This document shows, piece after piece, positions 10,821-18,597 of a stretch of 64,000 nucleotides of DNA. A program made the translations under genes and the position numbers. The notes under the pieces were generated by a model. That model had not been told where the DNA came from. It did no database searches and worked only from the letters and a program-made list of their open reading frames with translations. Source of the DNA: Alphaproteobacteria bacterium (GTDB taxonomy: Bacteria > Pseudomonadota > Alphaproteobacteria > Puniceispirillales > Puniceispirillaceae); contig JADHOL010000008.1 in assembly GCA_016779005.1 (NCBI GenBank), forward strand, positions 1 through 64,000, written 5' to 3'. Position 1 is the first letter of the stretch, and each line of letters begins with the position of its first letter.

Positions 10821-10853
10821 TTATTCACCTATTGTTTACCTATTATTTACCTA
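10821..10853. repeat. 11-bp tandem repeat, three units
   Basis: Three adjacent 11-bp units, TTATTCACCTA, TTGTTTACCTA and TTATTTACCTA, lie in the 156-base gap between the mnmE start and the ogt-type start. They differ by one or two bases from each other. The gap is divergent and must hold promoters for both genes, so the repeat may affect either; no function is shown. Confidence 0.7.
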
Positions 10854-10893
10854 GAGCTGATTAACATCTATATTATTGGATGAAAACACATAA

Positions 10894-11385
10894 ATGAATA
10901 TGATTAAAACAGAACTAGGATATTTTTGGCCTGTTACGTCTCCTACAGGGTTAAAAGAGTTGCGCTGGCAACAAACACCCTTTTGCGAGCCACTAAGCCA
11001 GGAGAACGAAAATGTTTCACATGAAACACTCGAGCAGCTAGACAAATATTTATCAGGCAGGCTTACTCATTTCTCTATACCCATCGATTTTTCGGACTGG
11101 TCTTCTGCAATGACGCGCTGGTTTAACACTCTTGCCTTAGTTCGGTATGGGCAAACCACTTCTTATCAAGGCTTAGCCAAACAATGGGGCAACATAAAAG
11201 CAGCACGCGCTGCTGGTCAGGCCTGCCGGAAAAACCCAATTCCGATAATAATTCCCTGTCACCGCATACTAAACACAGATGGCTCTATAAGCCAATATAG
11301 CGGCGGGAGTAAGGAAAACCCAAGCTCGAGCGAGAATTTAGAACGAAAACGATGGCTCTTAGATTTAGAAGCTAAAAATAGCTAG
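10894..11385 (+). CDS. ogt: Methylated-DNA-protein cysteine methyltransferase
   Basis: Suicide repair protein that takes alkyl groups from O6-alkylguanine or O4-alkylthymine. The 163-residue length fits the single-domain Ogt/MGMT type. The active site is PCHRI with acceptor Cys122, preceded by YQGLAKQWG and [12 protein letters not shown], which form the DNA-binding helix region. It is the only plus-strand gene between holA and the origin. Residues 40-46 (NVSHETL) are encoded by a parS-like site and are not a feature of the family. Its last 4 bases overlap rho tail-to-tail. It could also be named as the C-terminal domain type of Ada. Confidence 0.9.
   Translation: MNMIKTELGYFWPVTSPTGLKELRWQQTPFCEPLSQENENVSHETLEQLDKYLSGRLTHFSIPIDFSDWSSAMTRWFNTLALVRYGQTTSYQGLAKQWGNIKAARAAGQACRKNPIPIIIPCHRILNTDGSISQYSGGSKENPSSSENLERKRWLLDLEAKNS
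11013..11028. promoter_or_regulatory. parS site inside the ogt-type gene
   Basis: TGTTTCACATGAAACA, one mismatch from the parS consensus TGTTTCACGTGAAACA and the reverse complement of the site at 7276-7291. It is about 3.3 kb from the proposed oriC. In the reading frame of the host gene it encodes NVSHET(L), the same peptide as in rsmG. Confidence 0.86.
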
Positions 11386-12641
11386 CTATTCATATGCTCG
11401 AAGAAATCTTCATTTGTTTTTGCATGGCGCAATTTATCCGTTAGGAACTCCATAGCATCTACTGGGCCACTCTGCATCAAAATGCGACGTAACATCCACA
11501 TTTTATTCAATGTTACCTTATCGACTAGTAATTCTTCTTTTCTGGTTCCAGATTTAGTCACATCTATAGCTGGGAACACCCGCTTATCTGCTATTTTGCG
11601 ATCTAAGATAAGCTCACTATTACCGGTACCTTTGAACTCTTCAAATATAACTTCATCCATTCGAGACCCTGTTTCAATAAGGGCCGTTGCAATTATGGTG
11701 AGCGAGCCGCCCTCCTCAATATTTCTTGCCGCGCCGAAAAAGCGCTTAGGTCTCTGCAATGCATTTGCATCAACACCGCCAGTTAATACCTTACCTGATG
11801 ATGGTACAACAGTATTATACGCTCTTGCCAGCCGTGTAATACTATCAAGTAGGATAACCACATCGCGTTTATGTTCAACCAAACGTTTTGCTTTTTCCAA
11901 AACCATATCTGTTACTTGAACATGGCGTACTGCTGGCTCATCAAAAGTAGATGAAATAACCTCTCCTTTAACAGATCGTTGCATATCTGTTACTTCTTCA
12001 GGGCGCTCATCTATTAGCAACACTATTAAGTACACCTCTGGATGATTTCGAGAGATTGCATGCGCGATTGATTGCAACATCATGGTTTTACCAGTGCGAG
12101 GCGGCGCCACAATAAGGCTTCTTTGCCCTTTTCCAATAGGCGCTATCAGATCCATAATTCTCGGCGTCTTATCCTTATTATCAGGATCAAACGGTAGCTC
12201 CATCGTTAATTTTTTATTTGGATAAAGCGGGGTAAGATTATCAAAATTGATGCGATGTCGAACCGAATCTGGTTTTTCAAAATTAATAAGATCTACTTTT
12301 AAGAGTGCAAAATAACGCTCGCCATCTTTTGGCGCTCTAATCTCTCCTTCGACGGTATCACCTGTGCGAAGACCAAATCTTCTCACCTGACTTGGGGAGA
12401 CGTAAATATCATCTGGTCCTGGTAGATAGTTAGCCTCAGGAGAACGAAGAAATCCGAACCCATCCTGCAACACCTCAAGCACCCCAGTACCACTAATAAC
12501 CACTTCATTTTCAGCCAGCTGCTTCAGGATAGCAAACATCATATCCTGTGTTCGTAGCGTGGACGCGTTTTCAACCTCTAATTCTTCAGCATATGCTAAC
12601 AATTCGGAGGGAGAGCGGGATTTCAATTCTTGTAAATGCAT
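11382..12641 (-). CDS. rho: Transcription termination factor Rho
   Basis: Hexameric RNA-dependent ATPase that terminates transcription. The 419-residue length is standard. The N-terminal helical and cold-shock-like RNA-binding domains include [22 protein letters not shown] near residues 61-82, the Walker A region is APPRTGKT at about 179-186, and the Q/R-loop region follows. It is usually next to mnmE and hemE/hemJ in alphaproteobacteria, as here. The upstream gap to hemJ is 103 bases. Confidence 0.98.
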   Translation of the reverse strand: MHLQELKSRSPSELLAYAEELEVENASTLRTQDMMFAILKQLAENEVVISGTGVLEVLQDGFGFLRSPEANYLPGPDDIYVSPSQVRRFGLRTGDTVEGEIRAPKDGERYFALLKVDLINFEKPDSVRHRINFDNLTPLYPNKKLTMELPFDPDNKDKTPRIMDLIAPIGKGQRSLIVAPPRTGKTMMLQSIAHAISRNHPEVYLIVLLIDERPEEVTDMQRSVKGEVISSTFDEPAVRHVQVTDMVLEKAKRLVEHKRDVVILLDSITRLARAYNTVVPSSGKVLTGGVDANALQRPKRFFGAARNIEEGGSLTIIATALIETGSRMDEVIFEEFKGTGNSELILDRKIADKRVFPAIDVTKSGTRKEELLVDKVTLNKMWMLRRILMQSGPVDAMEFLTDKLRHAKTNEDFFEHMNS

Positions 12642-12744
12642 GGGTGTAAACTTATCTGAATTAAGTTTAAAGGTAGGAAAGCATCATGATATCTGATTAA
12701 TACAGGTAATGTCAAATTAGATATTAATTTAGGTACGAATCTTA

Positions 12745-13173
12745 TCAGAAAGGCTCAACAACTGCCAATATTACAATTGCTATCATTGTCAGTGTTGGGG
12801 CTTCATTCCAATAACGATAATATTTATCTGATTTTGGAGTCTCATCAGCTTCGAGCCTGCGTCTCATCCCAGCAAATTTCATATGAAAATAGGTCATAAG
12901 TACTACACACACAATTTTTGCTATCATCCAATATTCTTGCAATAAGGACGGATTAAGATGCAATAAATATAACCCTAATAACCAACTTATTATCATGGCT
13001 GGGTTCATAATACCCTTCAATAAGCGTCGCTCCATTAATTTAAATGTCTGAGAGCGAACAGAGCCAACATCCACTAATGAGTGATACACAAATAACCGCG
13101 GCAGATATAACAATCCAGCCATCCACGCTATGATAGCAATAATGTGAAATGCCTTAACTAATTGATAATCCAA
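12745..13173 (-). CDS. hemJ: Protoporphyrinogen IX oxidase HemJ
   Basis: Small haem-dependent membrane enzyme that converts protoporphyrinogen IX to protoporphyrin IX, the penultimate step of haem synthesis. The 142 residues form about four membrane segments. The family signature KAFHIIAIIAWMAGLLYLPR with His10 is at residues 7-26. The only usable start is a TTG at 13173, because an in-frame stop lies just upstream; it has a purine-rich AAGAGAG about 8 bases before it. The start lies within the 3' end of hemE (20-base overlap), so the two haem genes are probably translationally coupled. Confidence 0.92.
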   Translation of the reverse strand: MDYQLVKAFHIIAIIAWMAGLLYLPRLFVYHSLVDVGSVRSQTFKLMERRLLKGIMNPAMIISWLLGLYLLHLNPSLLQEYWMIAKIVCVVLMTYFHMKFAGMRRRLEADETPKSDKYYRYWNEAPTLTMIAIVILAVVEPF

Positions 13174-14209
13174 TGTTTTTCTCTCTTATATAAGAAATAA
13201 TCTCTGCAACATTTTGCTCTGGCGTCTCTGGCACGATACCATGTCCCAAATTGAATATATAGGGTCTATCTGTAATTAAATTAAGAAGATAATCAACCTC
13301 CTTTTTGAGCACATCCCCGCCAGTAACAAGGCATAATGGATCAATATTACCTTGAATAACGACCTCTTTAGGTATCGATTTATGCACAAATTCAATATCT
13401 GTTAGATGATCAACGGCAACACAATTAGGCTGAACAATATCTACAAACTCAACAATACCTTCTCCAATAGATTTTGGCAGACAAATAATAGGGATGCGAG
13501 GATATTTTTGTCTAAGTGTTTGCGTTATTGTTTTTGTTGGCTGATATACAAACTCATTGCGAAATCTTGCTGGTATCGAGCCAGCCCAGCTATCAAACAA
13601 CATGATAGCATTAACGCCTGCTTTTATTTGAAGTTCTAAAAAATGAATTATAGCGTGTGTTAAGATATCAAAAATTTGTTTTGAATTAGCGTGATCTGCC
13701 CATAAAAATTTTCGTGCATTTGGAAAATCTTTAGATGAGCCACCCTCTATTAGGTATGTGAATAACGTCCATGGGGAACCTGAAAATCCAATGATTGGCG
13801 TATCTTTGGTGTTCTCACTCTTATCTAATTTAACCCGCGTTAGCTTTATTGCTTCACTTACAGGTTGTAGATTCGTAAGATAGGTATCCCATTTGGGCAA
13901 TAATAATGGCTCACCTAGATTTAATTTATGTAATTTTGGACCTTCATTTTTAACAAATATCACCTGATGGTTCAGCATATGCAATATAAGTAAGATGTCG
14001 GAAAAAATAATCGCTGCATCCATACCAAATTTCTGAATTGGCTGGCAGGTCACATTACTGGCTTTTTCGGGATTCAAACAAAACTCTATAAAATTCTTCT
14101 CTGTGCTTCTTACATTTCTGTAATCTTGCATATACCTTCCAGCCTGTCTCATTATCCAGATAGGGGGTGTTTTTGTTATCTCGCCATTTAATGTTTTTAT
14201 AAAATTCAT
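13154..14209 (-). CDS. hemE: Uroporphyrinogen decarboxylase
   Basis: Decarboxylates the four acetate side chains of uroporphyrinogen III to give coproporphyrinogen III in haem synthesis. The 351-residue product starts with the conserved substrate-site motif RQAGRYMQDYR at residues 21-31, and FSDILL lies near 80. The ATG at 14209 gives the family N-terminus. The frame stays open 35 codons further into the origin region, but those residues have no counterpart in the family and would put coding sequence in the AT-rich tract. First gene of the leftward hemE-hemJ pair, next to oriC as in Caulobacter and Rickettsia. Confidence 0.96.
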   Translation of the reverse strand: MNFIKTLNGEITKTPPIWIMRQAGRYMQDYRNVRSTEKNFIEFCLNPEKASNVTCQPIQKFGMDAAIIFSDILLILHMLNHQVIFVKNEGPKLHKLNLGEPLLLPKWDTYLTNLQPVSEAIKLTRVKLDKSENTKDTPIIGFSGSPWTLFTYLIEGGSSKDFPNARKFLWADHANSKQIFDILTHAIIHFLELQIKAGVNAIMLFDSWAGSIPARFRNEFVYQPTKTITQTLRQKYPRIPIICLPKSIGEGIVEFVDIVQPNCVAVDHLTDIEFVHKSIPKEVVIQGNIDPLCLVTGGDVLKKEVDYLLNLITDRPYIFNLGHGIVPETPEQNVAEIISYIREKNIGLSIS

Positions 14210-14361
14210 TATACCGTCTAATATATTATTATTTATAATAAGGATGTAGTAGCTGTTGGTTGTTTCGTAAATCATAAAAGCAACACAGCCATAGTTTTTC
14301 ACAGCTATATACACATATATAATATGAAATTCGCTATCGTTTCTGTTACAAAACTACTTTA

Positions 14362-14374
14362 AATCAACAGGTTA
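14362..14374 (+). promoter_or_regulatory. IHF consensus site in oriC
   Basis: AATCAACAGGTTA fits the IHF consensus WATCAANNNNTTR at every fixed position. IHF bends DNA in several alphaproteobacterial origins, including Caulobacter. Binding here is inferred from the match and the context. Confidence 0.65.
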
Positions 14375-14424
14375 TATAATTACCAAAAAACATACTACCA
14401 TTTTTGAATTATGAATGAAGTTTT

Positions 14425-14433
14425 TTATACACA
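14425..14433 (+). promoter_or_regulatory. DnaA box
   Basis: TTATACACA is an exact match to TTATNCACA. It lies inside the proposed oriC, about 78 bases from the next exact box and in the same orientation. Confidence 0.75.
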
Positions 14434-14502
14434 TCAGATTATAAGCTGGGAAAAGCTGTGCCTAAATAGGATGGATCTTTATTTCATCGCGCTATATAAA
14501 AC

Positions 14503-14511
14503 TTATCCACA
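14503..14511 (+). promoter_or_regulatory. DnaA box, strong consensus
   Basis: TTATCCACA is the strongest DnaA-box sequence. A one-mismatch copy, TTATCTACA, follows 13 bases downstream at 14525-14533. The pair lies about 100 bases before the PPSR gene. Confidence 0.85.
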
Positions 14512-14607
14512 GGAGACAGTTGAGTTATCTACAAACATGGTTAAAGATATCTGAGCGATGAACAACCCTAACACACGATTATTTGTAACAGTTGAAACCA
14601 GATAGTG

Positions 14608-15456
14608 ATGACTAAGAAAAACGAGTTACATCTTCATTTAATTTCAGATTCTACGGGCGAGACAGTTCATCAATATGCGCGCGCTGGCCTTGCTCAGTTT
14701 CCAGATACCAATATAACAGAGCATATTTGGACATTGGTTCGCAACAAAGCCCATATTGACGCAATCGATCGTAATTTAGAAAAAAATCCAGGTATTGTTT
14801 TATTTTCCGTTGTGAATAAGGAAGTAAGAGAAATGTTGGAGGCTCTTTGTACAGAAAAAGGAGTTCCAAACTTATCCATTCTCGACCCTGTTGTAGATTT
14901 GTTCTCGAACATATTGGGAACACAGCGTACCCAGCGTGTAGGCGGCCAGCATAAATTAGATACTGCCTATTTTCGAAGAATGGCTGCCGTTGAATATGCG
15001 GTAGTTCATGATGACGGATTGAATATTGAGAATCTTCATGATGCGGACATGCTATTAGTTGGGGTGTCTAGAACATCCAAAACGCCTACCTCCATGTATT
15101 TGGGACATAGAGGTTTTAAGGTTGGAAACTACGCTCTGGTTCCAAATGTGCCATTTCCAATAGAAAAATTACCTCATAAGAAGCTTTTTGTTGTTGGATT
15201 AACAACAGATCCAAAACGATTAATGCAGGTGCGAAAAACACGCCTGCAACATTTATCAGATTCAACAAACCCCAATTATGCAGATATTGATATTATAACC
15301 AATGAGGTAAGAGAAGCCCGAAAGCTATTTAACAGACATAATTGGCCGGTTATTGATGTCTCACGGCGTTCTGTAGAAGAAATCGCAACTTCTATCATTC
15401 ATCTCCATCGAAAATGGTTAGGCCAACAAGAATTAGATCAACAAGAAAATGTATGA
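14608..15456 (+). CDS. Pyruvate,phosphate dikinase/PEP synthase regulatory protein (DUF299)
   Basis: Bifunctional kinase/pyrophosphorylase of the PPSR family, which inactivates PPDK or PEP synthetase by phosphorylating a threonine next to the catalytic His and reverses this with phosphate. The 282-residue product has the N-terminal HLISDSTGETV motif and a P-loop-like GVSRTSKTP at about residues 152-160. The ATG at 14608 is preferred to the overlapping GTG at 14605. The gene is the standard right-hand neighbour of the alphaproteobacterial origin. Its end overlaps maf by 8 bases. Whether the target is PPDK or PEP synthetase cannot be told here. Confidence 0.93.
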   Translation: MTKKNELHLHLISDSTGETVHQYARAGLAQFPDTNITEHIWTLVRNKAHIDAIDRNLEKNPGIVLFSVVNKEVREMLEALCTEKGVPNLSILDPVVDLFSNILGTQRTQRVGGQHKLDTAYFRRMAAVEYAVVHDDGLNIENLHDADMLLVGVSRTSKTPTSMYLGHRGFKVGNYALVPNVPFPIEKLPHKKLFVVGLTTDPKRLMQVRKTRLQHLSDSTNPNYADIDIITNEVREARKLFNRHNWPVIDVSRRSVEEIATSIIHLHRKWLGQQELDQQENV

Positions 15457-16078
15457 AATAAAAAATAAAGAAATTATACTAGCGTCTGCATCCGCCTCAC
15501 GCCAGGCTATGTTACAGAACGCAAAGTTACGTTTTACATCCCAGCCAGCCCATATTGATGAAGAAGCTATAAGACAAAGTGCACTCTGTGAGGGTGTGTC
15601 TCTTGCAGATTGTGCAACGTTATTAGCTGAAATTAAGGGGCGCCGTATTGCCGTTGCAAATCCAAATGCTTTTATTATTGCAAGTGACCAGCTTTTGGAT
15701 TTCGATGGTCAGTGTTTCTCAAAACCTGAATCATTAGATAAAGCAAAAACGCAACTATCAGAATTACAGGGTAAAACACATAAGTTGCATACGAGCGTTG
15801 TTGTATTTCTAGATGGCGAGCGGATATGGCATCATTTATCGTCACCGGTTATAACGCTTCGCTCTCTATCTGAAGTTGAGATTGATAATTATCTGGATGA
15901 AATCGGAAATTCTGCTTTGCAAACCCCCGCCTCTTACCAGATTGAGAATCTAGGGTGTCATATTATAGCCCAATTTAGCGGTGCATTCTATGATATTCTA
16001 GGACTACCTTTACTTCCGCTATTAGGATTTATGAGACTACACGGTCTATCACCTGCTAATAAGATAATTGCACAATGA
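15449..16078 (+). CDS. maf: Maf-like nucleotide pyrophosphatase
   Basis: Maf/HAM1-fold enzyme that hydrolyses non-canonical or modified nucleoside triphosphates to monophosphates. The 209-residue product has the family N-terminus ILASASASRQAML (residues 10-22), the IDE segment near 35, and the SDQLLDFDG motif near 75-83 containing a catalytic Asp. It overlaps PPSR by 8 bases and coaE by 4 bases. In many relatives aroE lies between maf and coaE; it is absent here. Confidence 0.9.
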   Translation: MYEIKNKEIILASASASRQAMLQNAKLRFTSQPAHIDEEAIRQSALCEGVSLADCATLLAEIKGRRIAVANPNAFIIASDQLLDFDGQCFSKPESLDKAKTQLSELQGKTHKLHTSVVVFLDGERIWHHLSSPVITLRSLSEVEIDNYLDEIGNSALQTPASYQIENLGCHIIAQFSGAFYDILGLPLLPLLGFMRLHGLSPANKIIAQ

Positions 16079-16668
16079 GAATCATCGGCCTAACAGGTTC
16101 CATTGCAACGGGTAAATCAAGTGTTAGCGATATGTTTAGGTATTTGAGGATACCTGTGCATGATGCAGATAGGTCGGTTCATAATTTTCTAGGCCCGCAC
16201 GGCCTTGCGGTATCAGATATTATCGCCGCGTTTGGAGATGTTGGTAATCTTGATAATGGGATAGACAGGCAGAAATTAGGAGATATTATATTTAGCGATC
16301 CAGAAGCTAAAAACCGATTGGAGCTGATAGTCCACCCTCTTATATGGCAGGATAGACAAAAATTTTTTAAACATATGAGACTTCAAAACAGAAAAATAGT
16401 GGTTGTTGATATTCCCCTATTATTTGAAACTGGAAGCGATATGGTTTGTGATAACATCATTTGTGTTTGGGCCCCGTATTTTTTACAAAGGCAACGAGCC
16501 TTGCACCGCGCTGGTATGACACAACAAAAACTTGATGCCATTTTAAATAATCAATTACCTCAACACAAAAAAATGCAATTAGCAGATTTTTGTCTGCCTA
16601 CAGGACTTGGAAAAGCATATACATATAAATTGCTGAAGCGTTGGTTGCTATCTAATTTAAGCGTTTGA
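16075..16668 (+). CDS. coaE: Dephospho-CoA kinase
   Basis: Catalyses the last step of coenzyme A synthesis, phosphorylating the 3'-hydroxyl of dephospho-CoA. The 197-residue protein has the P-loop GSIATGKSSV at about residues 8-17, the DAD segment near 31 and the DIPLLFETG motif near 117-125. The start overlaps the maf stop in an ATGA arrangement. dnaQ follows after 15 bases with a good AGGAGG. Confidence 0.95.
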   Translation: MRIIGLTGSIATGKSSVSDMFRYLRIPVHDADRSVHNFLGPHGLAVSDIIAAFGDVGNLDNGIDRQKLGDIIFSDPEAKNRLELIVHPLIWQDRQKFFKHMRLQNRKIVVVDIPLLFETGSDMVCDNIICVWAPYFLQRQRALHRAGMTQQKLDAILNNQLPQHKKMQLADFCLPTGLGKAYTYKLLKRWLLSNLSV

Positions 16669-16683
16669 TCTTAGGAGGTTTTT

Positions 16684-17394
16684 ATGCGTGAAATAGTTTT
16701 GGACACAGAAACAACAGGTCTTGATGTGTCTCAAGGTCATAGGATTATTGAAATTGGCGCATTGGAAATAATGAACCTTGTTCCATCTGGGAAAACCCTT
16801 CATTTATATATTAACCCAGAACGAGACATTGACCCAGACGCCATAAAAATACATGGCATTACAGATGAATTTGTGTCTGATAAGCCGTTATTTAAGCATG
16901 TAGCACAAGAGTTTCTGGATTTTATTAAGGATGACAAGCTTGTTATCCATAATGCCTCTTTTGATATGGGCTTTTTAAATTTTGAACTTAACCAAGCTGG
17001 TTTTCATTCAATATCAAATGAAAACGTAATAGATACTCTAAAAATAGCACGTCAAAAATTCCCAGGGGCACAGGCCTCTCTAGATGCGCTTTGCAGACGA
17101 TTTCAAATCGATAACACTCACAGAGACCTTCATGGCGCATTAATCGATGCTGATTTACTCGCATCTGTATATGTAGAGTTAAAGGGCGGACTGCAACCCA
17201 CTTTATTATCGGATAATACCGCTACCAAGTCCGAGAACATTATTAATAATAACTCTAATATTGATAGCGACTTTTCATTTATTAGCAAAAAACAAAGGCC
17301 AACCCGTCCCCACCATGTAACGCAAGATGAGCTGGACAAACACGCTGAATTTTTGAAACTAATAACAGACCCTATTTGGTTACAAACTGATTAA
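16684..17394 (+). CDS. dnaQ: DNA polymerase III epsilon subunit
   Basis: The 3'-5' proofreading exonuclease of the replicative polymerase. The 236-residue protein has all three exonuclease motifs: DTETTGL at residues 7-13, HNASFDMGFL near 89-98, and the HxAxxD motif HGALIDADLL near 144-153, which places it in the DEDDh class. The C-terminal part, a Ser/Asn-rich linker followed by a short tail, would bind the alpha subunit. AGGAGG stands 7 bases before the ATG. Last plus-strand gene of the ppsR-maf-coaE-dnaQ run. Confidence 0.96.
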   Translation: MREIVLDTETTGLDVSQGHRIIEIGALEIMNLVPSGKTLHLYINPERDIDPDAIKIHGITDEFVSDKPLFKHVAQEFLDFIKDDKLVIHNASFDMGFLNFELNQAGFHSISNENVIDTLKIARQKFPGAQASLDALCRRFQIDNTHRDLHGALIDADLLASVYVELKGGLQPTLLSDNTATKSENIINNNSNIDSDFSFISKKQRPTRPHHVTQDELDKHAEFLKLITDPIWLQTD

Positions 17395-17412
17395 AACCAA
17401 CAACAAAAAACG

Positions 17413-17925
17413 TTAGTTTTTGCTAGTTTCACTTGGTTTAGCTTCACTTTGATTAGCCTGACTTTGTTTGGCTTCATTCTGTTTGGCTTCTATGTTTGTT
17501 TTGAATACGGCCACAAAATCAATAGGCTGAATATTTAGGGGCAAAAACCCACCCTCCCTTGTAACATTAGCAATTGTCGCTCTTGCAAATGGGAATAATA
17601 ACCTTGGGCCTTCTATCATAATAAAAGCATTTTTTTCCTTACCAGAAATATTGCTAACACTTACAACACCGCCATAGCTTAATTCCACAAGAAACAGAGG
17701 CTCTGACGCTATTGTGGCCTTTGCATTGAGATGTAAGATAACTTCGTATTTCTCATTATCAAGCGCATTAGCACCGACATTTACACTAACCTCCACATCA
17801 GGTTGACCTGTTTGCTTGGTGAAAATCTCAGAAGCCCTTGGATTCTCGAAAGATAAATCCTTTATAAATTGCGCATGCATTGTTAGAGAAGGCGGCGCCT
17901 TAATTTGATTTTCGTCATCAGCCAT
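17413..17925 (-). CDS. secB: Protein-export chaperone SecB
   Basis: Tetrameric cytosolic chaperone that keeps preproteins unfolded and delivers them to SecA. The 170-residue product shows the SecB core (AQFIKDLSFENP, VELSYGGVVSV, LFPFARATIANVTREGGFLPL). AGGAG stands just before the ATG at 17925; the longer frame to 17961 lacks family residues. The C-terminus carries a charged low-complexity tail of about five degenerate pentapeptides, EAKQN-EAKQS-QANQS-EAKPS-ETSKN, encoded by 15-nt repeats. SecB tails are variable and contact SecA, so this is tolerable but unusual. Confidence 0.95.
   Translation of the reverse strand: MADDENQIKAPPSLTMHAQFIKDLSFENPRASEIFTKQTGQPDVEVSVNVGANALDNEKYEVILHLNAKATIASEPLFLVELSYGGVVSVSNISGKEKNAFIMIEGPRLLFPFARATIANVTREGGFLPLNIQPIDFVAVFKTNIEAKQNEAKQSQANQSEAKPSETSKN
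17416..17490 (-). repeat. 15-nt coding repeat in the secB tail
   Basis: About five degenerate 15-nt units encode the pentapeptides at the SecB C-terminus. The repeat keeps the reading frame because the unit is a multiple of three. Confidence 0.7.
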
Positions 17926-18013
17926 AAAATGCTCCTGTAAAATAAAATGCAGATGCTGCAATTTAACATGGTTAAAACATGCTGTTACAAAAAAAACCAG
18001 CTATACACAATTT

Positions 18014-18493
18014 TTATTTCTCTGTGTAATCCCCATCGATTGTAATTATAGGTGACGTGGTTTCTGAATTTTCTTTGTTGGGGTCATTATATTCATGTTT
18101 CTTTCTCAAATCAGCAAATAGTCTGATATCTGCAAAATTAGCAATAATAATGCTACCAATAAGAGTTCTTAATATCGGAATCATGCAAATAAGACCAATT
18201 AGATCTGTTAAGTAACCAGGTATAACTAAAAGTAAGCCACCTAATAGGATAGATAATCCCTCGGCAAGCTTGGATAAACCAGGCTTGTTATTCTGCCGCT
18301 CTGACTGCCACGACATGAATACACGCCTGTTTAATCGCCTTATGAGGTATATTCCTATGAATGCTGTAAGGAAAATACCAATAAAACTCAGAAACCCACC
18401 GACAATATTTCCAACAAAAATTAAAGCTTCAAATTCAACCCAACCATAAAGTATAAATCCCAAAAGAAAAATAAATCCCGATTGTTTGCGCAT
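18014..18493 (-). CDS. fxsA: FxsA family membrane protein
   Basis: A 159-residue inner-membrane protein with about three hydrophobic segments in residues 5-105 and a charged C-terminal tail. The family signature LAEGLSILLGGLLLVIPGYLTDLIGL is at about residues 77-102. In E. coli, FxsA overproduction relieves F-plasmid exclusion of phage T7; its normal role is unknown. It lies between secB and the divergent tim44 gene, as in many alphaproteobacteria, so it may belong with export or membrane functions. Confidence 0.88.
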   Translation of the reverse strand: MRKQSGFIFLLGFILYGWVEFEALIFVGNIVGGFLSFIGIFLTAFIGIYLIRRLNRRVFMSWQSERQNNKPGLSKLAEGLSILLGGLLLVIPGYLTDLIGLICMIPILRTLIGSIIIANFADIRLFADLRKKHEYNDPNKENSETTSPIITIDGDYTEK

Positions 18494-18597
18494 TTTTAGT
18501 TCTCTTTGGTTGTTCTTGTCTTATTTATCCCCTATTTGTAGAGTTATAATACAAACAAGGCAGAATTAAAACTCTGTGTGAACTTCGTCATAATAAA

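Larger units (their letters stand above)
14210..14607. other. Proposed chromosomal replication origin (oriC)
   Basis: This 398-base stretch is the longest without a gene. It lies between hemE and the PPSR gene, the known origin position in Caulobacter and Rickettsia. It contains two exact TTATNCACA DnaA boxes (14425-14433 and 14503-14511) and at least four one-mismatch copies (14295-14303, 14307-14315, 14457-14465 on the reverse strand, 14525-14533). It also has a full IHF consensus match at 14362-14374 and very AT-rich tracts at about 14210-14245 and 14305-14335 suited to unwinding. Genes on both sides are transcribed away from it, and parS, parA and parB are close. Promoters for hemE and PPSR must also lie here. 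Confidence 0.88.

Noticed and set aside
13154-14314. Longer hemE starting at 14314
   Set aside because: The 35 extra residues are not conserved, lie in AT-rich origin DNA, and the ATG at 14209 gives the standard N-terminus.
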